NCBI GenBank assembly: GCA_937998645.1
Contig: CALLCZ010000012.1
Coordinates: 1 to 42,168, forward strand
From: an uncultured Gammaproteobacteria bacterium
GTDB taxonomy: Bacteria; Pseudomonadota; Gammaproteobacteria; SZUA-229
Length of the DNA: 42,168 nucleotides
Reading direction: 5' to 3'
Position numbers and translations under genes: made by a program. How positions within the stretch are numbered: position 1 is the stretch's first letter; the number at the start of each line of letters is the position of its first letter. Below the pieces are notes generated by a model. The model was given only the letters and a program-made list of their open reading frames with translations, had not been told where the DNA came from and ran no database searches. Positions 8,234-16,220 of this stretch are shown here, one piece after another.

Positions 8234-9085
8234 TTACTTTTCAGCGGTCAAATAACATACCCAGCTTGGATCAGCGTCACCCTGGAGTGATGGATAATAT
8301 TTCCCGTCGCCTTCACCCGATTCCTCATCAGTGCCTTCCCAGTAAACTGTGACCTTTGAAAAGCCGGCTTCTTCAAGCAGTTCCCGAATCTCGGGCAATG
8401 TCCACAAACGCCATTCGTAGGTGAAGGCTTTTTTCATGCGGGATTTATCCGGAAAACGAAAATGGATGTGACAGGTCATATCGCCTGTTATCGGGTTGTA
8501 TGACTTCTGCTCCCAGACATAGGTGAATCCCTTGTGTTTGGTTTTTTCCCTTGTCTCCGAGTAGGCCTCGTATCCGCCGAATGCATCTAAAAAGAACACG
8601 CCGTCATCAGCCAGCGATTTCTGTACATTCTCGAAATATTTTCTGAGTTCGTCCCTTTGCTTGAACAGTTGATAACTGAAGTTCATTGCCAGTATAACCT
8701 GTGCAGGTTCTGCGCTGACAGCCAACACGTCTTCCTGTAGCAGGGTGATGCGCTTTCGGGCCCCGGATTTCAACTTGCCAAGATTATGTTTTTTGCCCCA
8801 GGCCAGGACTTCCGGGTCAATATCGACTCCAACTGCCGTGTTTTTGCCTCTTTTACGAGCCCATTCACAGCACATTTTTGCGGTGCCACAAAAGTCTTCT
8901 CTGAGGACGTTAGCTTTATATCCTCGAATTTTCCTGAAGGTTTTGTTTATAAAATCATACTCATGCGAGACATTCTGCACAGACAGTTCATATAGCTTAT
9001 GCCTGTCGGCTTTGGCACTCATGCTGCGGGGTTCGTGGGAATGTTTTTGCTTGTGTTTTTTATGTTTATTTTTAGCAAATTTCAT
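8234..9085 (-). CDS. Class I SAM-dependent methyltransferase with basic N-terminal tail
   Basis: The Rossmann SAM-binding core is visible: LREDFCGTAKMCCEWARKRG (motif I region), AVGVDIDPEVLAWGKKHN (acidic loop after strand 2), VILAMNFSYQLF (motif IV) and GVFFLDAFGG. The substrate is unknown. The first 25 residues are very rich in Lys and His (KNKHKKHKQKHSHEPR), which suggests nucleic-acid, polyanion or metal contact. A second Met (residue 22, 9022) would remove this tail; neither start has a clear ribosome-binding site. It is divergent from ppk1, so the 165-bp gap between 9085 and 9251 must hold both promoters. Confidence 0.8.
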   Translation of the reverse strand: MKFAKNKHKKHKQKHSHEPRSMSAKADRHKLYELSVQNVSHEYDFINKTFRKIRGYKANVLREDFCGTAKMCCEWARKRGKNTAVGVDIDPEVLAWGKKHNLGKLKSGARKRITLLQEDVLAVSAEPAQVILAMNFSYQLFKQRDELRKYFENVQKSLADDGVFFLDAFGGYEAYSETREKTKHKGFTYVWEQKSYNPITGDMTCHIHFRFPDKSRMKKAFTYEWRLWTLPEIRELLEEAGFSKVTVYWEGTDEESGEGDGKYYPSLQGDADPSWVCYLTAEK

Positions 9086-9209
9086 GCGTGTGACACGGTC
9101 TTGGGTTATTTATTAAAGAAATGGTTTGTCCTGAATTTAGCCGATAAATCAGTGCTTTTGATTAGTATCATTGAAAAATCCTAACAAAACCGTCAATATT
9201 CGTTTTTAA

Positions 9210-9228
9210 GCTATATTTCATATATAGC
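9210..9228. promoter_or_regulatory. Inverted repeat upstream of ppk1
   Basis: GCTATAT (9210-9216) and ATATAGC (9222-9228) form perfect 7-bp arms around a 5-nt centre, 22 bp before the ppk1 start and downstream of the divergent methyltransferase start. This could be an operator or a 5'-UTR hairpin. No convincing Pho box was found in this interval. Confidence 0.4.
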
Positions 9229-9250
9229 ATATGTAAAGGGTTATATAGTC

Positions 9251-11542
9251 ATGTCAAACATTCCTCATTCAGAAAATCAGGCACCAGAGCAGGAATCTAC
9301 TGGTTCTGTCGATGCTTCTGCGAGCAAAACTACGCTATTCGACAGAAGGAGTGATGATGAGTCTGCAGCGCATGAGACGGTTGCTGCTGCAACAGAAATC
9401 GATTTCGACAGCCCTGAATTCTATCTCAACCGTGAGCTCACCTGGCTGGCGTTCAACAGTCGCGTATTGAGCATGGCGGATGAGCCTGATACGCCCTTGC
9501 TTGAACGTGTCAAGTTTCTGGCGATCATCAGCAACAATCTTGATGAATTCCAGATGAAACGTATTGGCGGCCTGAAACAACAGCTTGCTGCCGGTGTTCG
9601 TACGCCAACCATTGATGGCAGGACACCTGCTGAACAGATTGCCGTGTGCCAGGAACGTGTCAGGGAAATTCATAAAGAACAAAACCGGATTCTGCGAAAA
9701 GTCCTGGGCCAGTTAGCCCAGCAGGGAATCAGGATTGTTAAATATCACTCGTTAACCGAAGAACAGAAGAATGACCTGCGAAGTGACTTTGTCGAAAATA
9801 TTTTTCCCTTGCTAACACCGTTGGCGATGGACCCTGGCCACCCGTTTCCATTTATATCCAACCTGGCGCTCAACCTGCTTGTAACCTTGCGTCACAAGGG
9901 CGGTTCTGTTCCACATATCGCACGTGTGAAGGTTCCTGTCACTAAAGGTATCGCACCCCGTTTTATTCATGTGGATGATGGTTACACATTCGTCGCACTG
10001 GATGATGTTGTGGCCAACAACATGGATCTGCTGTTTCCTGGTATGGAAATTGAATCCTGCGAGCTGTTCAGGGTGACACGAAATGCAATCGTGGAAACAG
10101 ATGAAGAAGAAGCTGATGATTTGCTGGTAATGATTGAATCAGAGCTTCGTCATCGCCATTTTGCACCCATTGTCCGTCTGCAGATAACCAAGGGAATGAA
10201 CCCGACTCACAGAGGTATGCTGGCTGCGGAGCTCGGGCTTGATGAAGAAAACGATGTATATGAAGTCGAGGAAATCATGGGTATGCGTGATTTGTTTGAA
10301 ATCGCATTTCTGGATATACCCGAGCTTCAGGATCCACCGCACAAGCCTATCGACCATACACGCCTGGCACATGATTCACGAAATATTTTTCATATTATCC
10401 GTGAACGCGGCTCGCTGCTGTTCCAGTATCCATACGAATCGTTCAGCACCAGCGTTGAACGTTTTCTGCGCACCGCCAGTGTCGATCCCAAGGTGCTTGC
10501 AATAAAGATGACGCTGTACCGCACATCTGCTGAAGGTGGCATCATTGACTCACTGGTGCAGGCATCCAGAAACGGTAAACAGGTTGCCGTTCTGATAGAG
10601 CTGAAAGCGCGTTTTGATGAAGCTGCAAATATAGGCTGGGCGCGTCGACTGGAGCAGGCCGGAATACATGTGACATATGGTGTTGTCGGCCTGAAAACGC
10701 ACAGTAAAGTGATACTGGTCGTGCGCAGGGATTACAACAAGTTACGCCGTTATGCCCATATAGGTACCGGTAATTACCACTCCGGTACTGCCCGCCTGTA
10801 CAGTGACCTGGGTATGCTGACCTGTGACGATGATATCGCACAGGATTTGACTGAGCTGTTTAATTACCTGACAGGTTATTCACCTCCGCCAACATATCGC
10901 AAGATTCTTGCCGCACCGTATACCTTGAAAAAGTCACTGTTGAAGAAAATAGAACGTGAACAGGCACTTCATTCTGAACACTCACCTGGACTGATTCAGT
11001 TCAAGATGAATGCACTGGAAGATATCGATATCACGCGTGCCTTGTATAAAGCGGCACAAGCCGGGGTCAAAGTAGATCTGATTGTAAGAGACACATGCCG
11101 CATGCGTCCGGGTATTCCGGGCCTCAGTGAAAATGTCAGGATAATCAGCGTCGTCGGCCGTTTCCTTGAACATGCACGAATTTATTTCTTCCACAATGGC
11201 GGTAATGAAGAATACTATATCGGGTCAGCCGATCTGATGACGCGCAATCTCGAAAGTCGGGTAGAGGTAGTCGCCCCGGTAGATGATGTAAAACTGCGTC
11301 AGGAATTGCGTCTTATACTCGATGTGCAGCTTTCAAGCAAGAAGCATGTATGGGAAATGAAGCCCGATGGAACTTATGTTCAGAGGGCTCGTATCTCCGA
11401 GACTGATTCTGCAATGAGTTCACAGGACACATTTATCGAGCTGGCGCAGAAGCGAAAAACGGCTGCAGCCAAGCACAGGCAGTCTAAACTGCGTGCAAAA
11501 TTGCTGACTTACTTCCATAAGCGCGTATTGAATGAAAGCTGA
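9251..11542 (+). CDS. ppk1: Polyphosphate kinase 1
   Basis: Ppk1 polymerises the gamma-phosphate of ATP into polyphosphate at the membrane or at granules. All four domains are present. After a roughly 50-residue low-complexity leader, the N domain starts at FYLNRELTWLAFNSRVL. The head domain follows, then two phospholipase-D-like catalytic domains: YRTSAEGGIIDSL, GLKTHSKVILVVRRD with the autophosphorylated His, HIGTGNYHSGTARLYSDLGMLT, and finally ARIYFFHNGGNEEYYIGSADLMTRNLESRVE. At 763 residues it is slightly long because of the leader and a basic tail (KRKTAAAKHRQSKLRAKLL). No ppx follows directly; the CHAD gene lies 120 bp downstream. Confidence 0.97.
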   Translation: MSNIPHSENQAPEQESTGSVDASASKTTLFDRRSDDESAAHETVAAATEIDFDSPEFYLNRELTWLAFNSRVLSMADEPDTPLLERVKFLAIISNNLDEFQMKRIGGLKQQLAAGVRTPTIDGRTPAEQIAVCQERVREIHKEQNRILRKVLGQLAQQGIRIVKYHSLTEEQKNDLRSDFVENIFPLLTPLAMDPGHPFPFISNLALNLLVTLRHKGGSVPHIARVKVPVTKGIAPRFIHVDDGYTFVALDDVVANNMDLLFPGMEIESCELFRVTRNAIVETDEEEADDLLVMIESELRHRHFAPIVRLQITKGMNPTHRGMLAAELGLDEENDVYEVEEIMGMRDLFEIAFLDIPELQDPPHKPIDHTRLAHDSRNIFHIIRERGSLLFQYPYESFSTSVERFLRTASVDPKVLAIKMTLYRTSAEGGIIDSLVQASRNGKQVAVLIELKARFDEAANIGWARRLEQAGIHVTYGVVGLKTHSKVILVVRRDYNKLRRYAHIGTGNYHSGTARLYSDLGMLTCDDDIAQDLTELFNYLTGYSPPPTYRKILAAPYTLKKSLLKKIEREQALHSEHSPGLIQFKMNALEDIDITRALYKAAQAGVKVDLIVRDTCRMRPGIPGLSENVRIISVVGRFLEHARIYFFHNGGNEEYYIGSADLMTRNLESRVEVVAPVDDVKLRQELRLILDVQLSSKKHVWEMKPDGTYVQRARISETDSAMSSQDTFIELAQKRKTAAAKHRQSKLRAKLLTYFHKRVLNES

Positions 11543-11551
11543 TCAATAGAG

Positions 11552-11583
11552 AATGCGCCTTATCGCTGTTGCTGAGGCGCATT
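11552..11583. terminator. Stem-loop between ppk1 and the CHAD gene
   Basis: AATGCGCCT (11552-11560) and AGGCGCATT (11575-11583) are perfect 9-bp arms around a 14-nt loop, starting 9 bp after the ppk1 stop. No T-run follows, so it is either a weak or Rho-assisted terminator, or an mRNA-stabilising hairpin. A TATAAT hexamer lies immediately downstream (11587-11592), but without a well-placed -35. Confidence 0.5.
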
Positions 11584-11666
11584 ACTTATAATACGGAAAT
11601 TATGTATAACTGATTTAAGGTAAGCCAAATTGTGACAAAAAAACCACTCACATCTCCATCCGGTTG

Positions 11667-13229
11667 ATGATGGCAGTTAATCAGCTCGAACTTGTTTTCC
11701 CGTTTGATCAAGGCTTCTCAGAGCTGCTAGCGTCATTTAAAAATAATTTTTCTGTTAATTTTCAGGCTGAGACTGTCAATTACAGGGTGTTTTACGACAC
11801 CTTTGACTGGCTGTTGTATAACAATGGCTCTGCGCTTGAGGCGCATGAAGAAGGACCATCACGCCGGATATACTGGCGTGCAGACAAGGATGGCGACTTG
11901 AAAATCCAGCTGGGACTCAGGCAAGTACCGCAACTGGCAAGTGATCTTGCTGAATGTGAGTTTCGCCGCCAGTTGAAATCCGTAATTTCTGTTCGCGAGC
12001 TTCTACCCCGTATAAAGATCAAGATCAAACGCCTGCCTTTGGTAGTGCTGGATAAAAATAAAAAGGTGGTTGTGAGATTAAGCTTCGATGAACATTGGTA
12101 TTTCCCGTCGAAAACTCGTGCAGGGGTTGTTTTAGGTAAACGTATAACAATCAAACCGGTTAAAGGTTATGAGGATGAGCACAACCAGGTCGTAGAATTT
12201 TTTCGCTCACTGCAACTGCATGAAGCCCGGGATAACATGCAGAAACTGGCGCTGGCTGAATCAGGAATAAGCACAACCGAATATACAACCAAACTTAATC
12301 TCTTACTTGAAGCAGAAATACCGGCTGAACAGGCATTGAAACAGGTGCTGCTTCGACTGCTTGATATTATGCAGCAGAATTCCGCTGGCAGTATCAGGGG
12401 GAGAGATACAGAGTTTATGCATGATTACCGTGTGTCGATACGAAAAACACGTTCAGCTCTAACACAGATCAATAAGGTACTGCCTCGGGATATTATCTCC
12501 AAATACAATAAATTCTTTTCAGGACTGGGTAAATTAACAAATCCTGTCAGGGATCTTGATGTGTTTCAGATAAAACTGGAGAGCTATCAGCGCGGCCTCA
12601 GTAAAACAGCACAAGAACGGTTGCAGCCCTTGCGTGATTATCTTGCGCAGTCAAGAGCTGAAGCGCAGAAAGAATTTGTCAATACATTGAAGTCAGCTGA
12701 ATACCGCCAGCGCATAAAAGAGTGGCGTGAATACCTGGAAAACCCGGAACCGACAGACCCGCCGCTCGAGGACACCCGCAAAGAAATATACAAACTGGCA
12801 GATGAGCTTATATGGAACATGTACCAGCTGGCACTGGAAGAAGGCAGCGCAATTACTGATGATACTGAAGCTGAAGCACTGCATGAATTACGTAAAACCT
12901 GCAAGAAGCTGCGCTACTTGATGGAGTTTTTCCAGAGCCTTTATCCGGCAAACAAAATATCTGAACTCATCCAGGCGTTGAAAGGATTGCAGGATAACCT
13001 CGGTGAGTATAATGATCTGTATGTTCATGGAGGTATTCTTGAAATATTCATAAAACAAAGTTCTGATACAGATGCGAAAAAGGCATGCAAACAGATGATT
13101 AAACTTATCGAGCGCAGGCAAACTAAAACCAGACGCAGGTTTGCAGAACGCTTTGCATCGTTCTCATCCGCAGGCATTCAGCAGGAGTTCAAGGACCTGT
13201 TCGTTGAATCTCAGAAAGAACGTTTATAA
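11667..13229 (+). CDS. CHAD domain protein with degenerate N-terminal CYTH domain
   Basis: CHAD domains are helical, histidine/lysine-rich modules that bind polyphosphate and localise to polyphosphate granules. Here the CHAD part (about residues 215-515) shows the family motifs FMHDYRVSIRKTRSALTQ and ALHELRKTCKKLRYLMEFFQ. The N-terminal 200 residues have the CYTH layout: VFYDTFDWLLYNNGSALEAHE matches the usual YYDTPDxxLxxxGxxLRxR. The catalytic ExExK start is gone (LELVFPF) and the tunnel arginines are poorly kept, so this domain is probably non-catalytic. Starts at ATG 11667 or 11670 are equally possible; no clear ribosome-binding site is seen. The ParA gene begins 3 bp after the stop. Confidence 0.88.
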   Translation: MMAVNQLELVFPFDQGFSELLASFKNNFSVNFQAETVNYRVFYDTFDWLLYNNGSALEAHEEGPSRRIYWRADKDGDLKIQLGLRQVPQLASDLAECEFRRQLKSVISVRELLPRIKIKIKRLPLVVLDKNKKVVVRLSFDEHWYFPSKTRAGVVLGKRITIKPVKGYEDEHNQVVEFFRSLQLHEARDNMQKLALAESGISTTEYTTKLNLLLEAEIPAEQALKQVLLRLLDIMQQNSAGSIRGRDTEFMHDYRVSIRKTRSALTQINKVLPRDIISKYNKFFSGLGKLTNPVRDLDVFQIKLESYQRGLSKTAQERLQPLRDYLAQSRAEAQKEFVNTLKSAEYRQRIKEWREYLENPEPTDPPLEDTRKEIYKLADELIWNMYQLALEEGSAITDDTEAEALHELRKTCKKLRYLMEFFQSLYPANKISELIQALKGLQDNLGEYNDLYVHGGILEIFIKQSSDTDAKKACKQMIKLIERRQTKTRRRFAERFASFSSAGIQQEFKDLFVESQKERL

Positions 13230-13232
13230 CGA

Positions 13233-13985
13233 GTGAAGGTTATTGCGATATACAACATCAAGGGCGGTGTCGGCAAAACAGCGACAGCCGTCAACCTGTC
13301 ATACCTGGCTTCGCTGGATGGGGCGAATACACTTATCTGGGACCTTGACCCGCAGGGTGCTGCGAGCTATTACTTCCGTATCAAGGCAAAAGTAAAAGGC
13401 GGAGCTCAGAAACTTGTTGAAGGCAAGCAGGGACTGGAAGATGCCATAAAGGGAACGGATTATGAAAACCTGGATTTACTGCCTGCAGATTTCTCCTACA
13501 GGGATATGGATTTTTATGTTGAATTAACAAAAAAGCCTGAGATGCACCTGAATAAACTGCTCAAGCCTTTATCCGGGGAATATGATTATGTGTTCCTGGA
13601 CTGCCCACCCAGTATCTCTACAGCATCTGAAAGCGTATTCGATGCTGCAGATGTGTTGCTGGTACCCACCATCCCGACAACCCTGTCGCTTAGAACCTAC
13701 AAGCAAATTAAAAAGTTCTTCAAGCAGGAACACTATGATTCCATGAAAATCCTGCCGTTCTTCGCCATGGTCGATATGAGAAAGCAGATGCACCGTCTGA
13801 TTGTCGAATATCCACCTTCATTCATGCCTGGCGTGCTTGACAGTTACATCCCTTACGCCAGTGAGGTCGAGCGCATGGGAATTAATCGTGCTCCGCTGGG
13901 TCATTTTTCAGCTCACAGCCGTGCAGCCATCTGCTACAAATCGATGTGGGATGAGATCAAGTCCCACCTCTACCCAACAGCATAA
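13233..13985 (+). CDS. ParA/MinD-type positioning ATPase
   Basis: A 250-residue single-domain ParA-like ATPase. It has the deviant Walker A KGGVGKTATAVNLSYLAS (residues 10-27, with both lysines), Walker A' DLDPQGAASYY and Walker B YDYVFLDCPPS. There is no N-terminal helix-turn-helix, unlike plasmid ParA regulators, and no parB beside it. It therefore resembles orphan ParA/McdA proteins, which position cargo over the nucleoid. The GTG start lies 3 bp after the CHAD stop, so the two are almost certainly co-translated. Inference: the cargo may be the polyphosphate granule, with the CHAD protein as adaptor. Confidence 0.88.
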   Translation: MKVIAIYNIKGGVGKTATAVNLSYLASLDGANTLIWDLDPQGAASYYFRIKAKVKGGAQKLVEGKQGLEDAIKGTDYENLDLLPADFSYRDMDFYVELTKKPEMHLNKLLKPLSGEYDYVFLDCPPSISTASESVFDAADVLLVPTIPTTLSLRTYKQIKKFFKQEHYDSMKILPFFAMVDMRKQMHRLIVEYPPSFMPGVLDSYIPYASEVERMGINRAPLGHFSAHSRAAICYKSMWDEIKSHLYPTA

Positions 13986-14015
13986 GGATGCTGGATATAA
14001 AAATTTTTAATCCTT

Positions 14016-14036
14016 AGTAAATATGTGATATTTACT
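14016..14036. promoter_or_regulatory. 21-bp perfect AT-rich palindrome upstream of the Pho box
   Basis: AGTAAATAT (14016-14024) and ATATTTACT (14028-14036) are perfect 9-bp arms around GTG. It lies 30 bp after the parA-like stop and 5 bp before the Pho-box-like site. It could be an operator for a second regulator at the pstS promoter. A terminator for the upstream operon is possible but less likely, since the stem is AT-rich and no T-run follows. Confidence 0.55.
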
Positions 14037-14041
14037 GCGTT

Positions 14042-14075
14042 TTGTAATAATTCCGTAACATTTTCCGTTTAGGAT
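14042..14075 (+). promoter_or_regulatory. Pho-box-like site and -10 element of pstS
   Basis: TTGTAAT (14042-14048) and CCGTAAC (14053-14059) are separated by the 4-bp AATT, giving the 11-bp spacing of a PhoB box (consensus CTGTCAT-4 bp-CTGTCAC). Each half keeps GT.A. Ten bases downstream is TAGGAT (14070-14075), a fair -10, so the Pho box would replace the -35 as in PhoB-activated promoters. phoB/phoR are not in the window. The assignment rests on pattern and position only. Confidence 0.6.
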
Positions 14076-14121
14076 GCAGTGCATAACTAATGCATACTTG
14101 TATCCTTACGGAGTTAACTTA

Positions 14122-14994
14122 ATGAAAATAAAAGCAATTATTGTATCATCGCTGCTATCGGCATCACTTGCCGCGGCAATGTCGGTAAATGCGCGCACTG
14201 TTATACAGAACAAAGGTTCGGACACCCTGGTCAATGTGGCACAGGCGTGGGCCGAGGAATATCAGAATGTCGCACCTGAAGTGGCAATCGCTGTTTCAGG
14301 CGGAGGTTCGGGTACAGGCATCGCAGCAATGATCAACGGTACGGTCGATATCGCCAATGCCAGCCGCAAAATGAAGGACAAGGAATTAAAGCAGGCCAAG
14401 GATCGCGGACAGAACCCGGTTGAGCACGTTGTTGGATATGACGCGCTCGCAGTTTATCTTCATTCGGACAACCCGATGAAAGAAATGAGCTTGAGCCAGT
14501 TGAAGGAAATCTATGGCCGTAAGGGTAAAGCCAAAAACTGGTCAGATCTCGGTGTTACCGTACCTGGCTGCAAGGGCAACGAAATTGTTGTCGTCAGTCG
14601 TCAGAATAATTCAGGTACCTATGCCTATTTCCAGAAAGCCGTACTGGGCAAGAAAGGCAAATACCGTTCTGGTACTCTCGATATGCATGGCTCAAAAGAT
14701 GTTGTCGACCTGGTTGAAAAAACACCATGCGCCATCGGCTACAGCGGGCTCGCTTATGCCACAGACCACATCCAGATGGCCTGCATCAGCAAGGACGGAA
14801 ACGCCTGTGTAAGCCCAAGCGTCCCGACCGCAGTTGATCGCAGCTACCCGATTGCACGGCCGTTGTTCATGTATACCAATGGTGAGCCGGAAGGTGAAAT
14901 CAAGAAGTACATGGACTGGATTATGAGTGATGTCGGGCAATGCATAATTGTGAAGAAAGGTTATGCACCGATGAAAACAGTTGACTGTAAGTAA
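14122..14994 (+). CDS. pstS: Periplasmic phosphate-binding protein PstS-like
   Basis: PstS captures phosphate in the periplasm and delivers it to PstCA. I chose ATG 14122 (290 residues): GGAG lies 8 nt upstream, and the product then begins with a clean signal peptide (MKIKAIIVSSLLSASLAAAM, cleavage after VNA). The mature part shows the PstS-like pattern: IQNKGSDTLVNVAQAWAEEY, VSGGGSGTGIAAMINGTVDIANASRKM (phosphate-binding Ser/Gly loop), and VVVSRQNNSGTYAYFQKAVLG. It is first in the pst cluster, behind a Pho-box-like site, and is separated from phoU by a stable hairpin. Confidence 0.94.
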   Translation: MKIKAIIVSSLLSASLAAAMSVNARTVIQNKGSDTLVNVAQAWAEEYQNVAPEVAIAVSGGGSGTGIAAMINGTVDIANASRKMKDKELKQAKDRGQNPVEHVVGYDALAVYLHSDNPMKEMSLSQLKEIYGRKGKAKNWSDLGVTVPGCKGNEIVVVSRQNNSGTYAYFQKAVLGKKGKYRSGTLDMHGSKDVVDLVEKTPCAIGYSGLAYATDHIQMACISKDGNACVSPSVPTAVDRSYPIARPLFMYTNGEPEGEIKKYMDWIMSDVGQCIIVKKGYAPMKTVDCK

Positions 14995-15002
14995 GCTCAC
15001 AA

Positions 15003-15044
15003 CCGGATACGGGTTAAAACTGTTTGAGTTTTAACCTGTTCCGG
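15003..15044 (+). terminator. Intercistronic stem-loop between pstS and phoU
   Basis: CCGGATACGGGTTAAAAC (15003-15020) pairs with GTTTTAACCTGTTCCGG (15028-15044) around a 7-nt loop; only a few internal positions mismatch. It begins 8 bp after the pstS stop. The sequence after it is AT-rich but lacks a clean T-run. It is probably an attenuator or 3'-end protector that lets pstS mRNA exceed the downstream genes, as is common for binding proteins in ABC operons. Confidence 0.65.
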
Positions 15045-15088
15045 ATATTTTAAATAATCAGAATAACTATTGTTGCCAGCAACTGGCG

Positions 15089-15103
15089 GCATCATTATGA
15101 TGC
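15089..15103. promoter_or_regulatory. 15-bp perfect palindrome upstream of phoU
   Basis: GCATCAT-T-ATGATGC is a perfect inverted repeat, 34 bp before the phoU start and right next to a CTGTCAC heptamer (15103-15109). The heptamer lacks a second half 11 bp away, so I do not call a second Pho box. The palindrome may be an operator or chance. Confidence 0.3.
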
Positions 15104-15137
15104 TGTCACGACCAAATAGAGGAATACAGGTTCAACC

Positions 15138-16220
15138 ATGTCTCATTATGAACAACGCCTGGAAAAAGACCTGGAACATATTCGGGGTGAAGTCAGCGAT
15201 CTTGCAACCAGCGTCAAGCAGGCCGTAAAAAACTCAATTCACGCACTACTGACAGCCAACCAGGATCTGGCCAGCGCGACCATCCTGGGTGATGGACCCA
15301 TTAACCGCAAGATGCGTGAAATTGATTCCCTGTGTCATCAATTCATCGCGGTACATCTGCCAAGCGCAGGTCACTTGCGGTTGATGTCGTCGGTAATACG
15401 CATCAACATTATTCTGGAGCGAGTAGGCGATTATGCGGTAACGATCAGTCGCGAATTACAGCGTATTGACGGCGCACCTGATAAAAGACTGGCGCAGGGT
15501 ATCGAGCTGCTCGCTGATGAAGTTCAGTTGATGTTGAAACAGGCAATTGCTTCATTCGATGAAGACAACGCAGAACTTGCCAGGGGCACCATAGCCATGT
15601 CTGCGCAGGTAGACAATACCGTGTCAGGCCTGTACGAAGAACTGCTGGACGAGCAGGCAAAATGGTCGTTGATCGAAAGATTCGCGGTCTTTTCGGTTTA
15701 TCACCGTCTCGAGCGTATAGCAGACCAGGCCAAAAACCTGTGCGAACAGACGATCTTTACAGTATCGGGTGAAGGTAAGGCCAATAAGGTCTACCAGATT
15801 CTGTTTATCGACGATGACAACAGCTGTCTGAGCCAGCTCGCAGAAGCGGTAGCTCGAAAGCACTTCCCGGAAAGTGGTAAATATGTCAGCGCTGCAGGCC
15901 GAGAAGCTGCTGAAACCCTGTCAAGTGGGCTAACAGAATTCATTGACTCTCACGGAATGGATGCTTCCAAGGCCAAGCCCAAAGCCTATGACATGACTCC
16001 GGCAGAGCTCAACAGGTTTCATGTGATTGTCAGCCTGAAAGCGCCAGTGAGTTCATACATCGACAAAATTCCGTTCCAGACCACAGCGCTTAACTGGAAG
16101 CTGACATCCGTGCCCGAAGATTGCGCGTGCAGTGATCAGGATTTTGAAAGCATACATCGTGAACTCTCCGTGCTCATCAAGGACATGATGATGCTGTTAC
16201 GTGGAGAGGATGCTGCATAA
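15138..16220 (+). CDS. phoU: PhoU fused to a degenerate low-molecular-weight phosphatase domain
   Basis: PhoU couples Pst transport to PhoR/PhoB signalling and limits phosphate uptake. Residues 1-212 form the usual two three-helix bundles with both metal-site motifs (ERVGDYA at 94-100, ERIADQA at 192-198). Unlike ordinary PhoU (about 220-240 residues), the chain continues to 360. Residues 218-355 follow the LMW-PTP/ArsC-type fold: VYQILFIDDDNSCLSQLAEA, then YVSAAGREA. The P-loop C-x-G-N-x-C-R-S has become D225-D-D-N-S-C-L231-S, so the nucleophilic Cys and the phosphate-binding Arg are both lost, and no DP general-acid motif is seen. The tail is probably a sensor or binding domain. The stop abuts the pstC start. 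Confidence 0.87.
   Translation: MSHYEQRLEKDLEHIRGEVSDLATSVKQAVKNSIHALLTANQDLASATILGDGPINRKMREIDSLCHQFIAVHLPSAGHLRLMSSVIRINIILERVGDYAVTISRELQRIDGAPDKRLAQGIELLADEVQLMLKQAIASFDEDNAELARGTIAMSAQVDNTVSGLYEELLDEQAKWSLIERFAVFSVYHRLERIADQAKNLCEQTIFTVSGEGKANKVYQILFIDDDNSCLSQLAEAVARKHFPESGKYVSAAGREAAETLSSGLTEFIDSHGMDASKAKPKAYDMTPAELNRFHVIVSLKAPVSSYIDKIPFQTTALNWKLTSVPEDCACSDQDFESIHRELSVLIKDMMMLLRGEDAA

Noticed and set aside
15103..15109. CTGTCAC heptamer before phoU as a second Pho box
   Set aside because: The position 11 bp upstream (TCATTAT) does not match the second half, so only a half-site exists.
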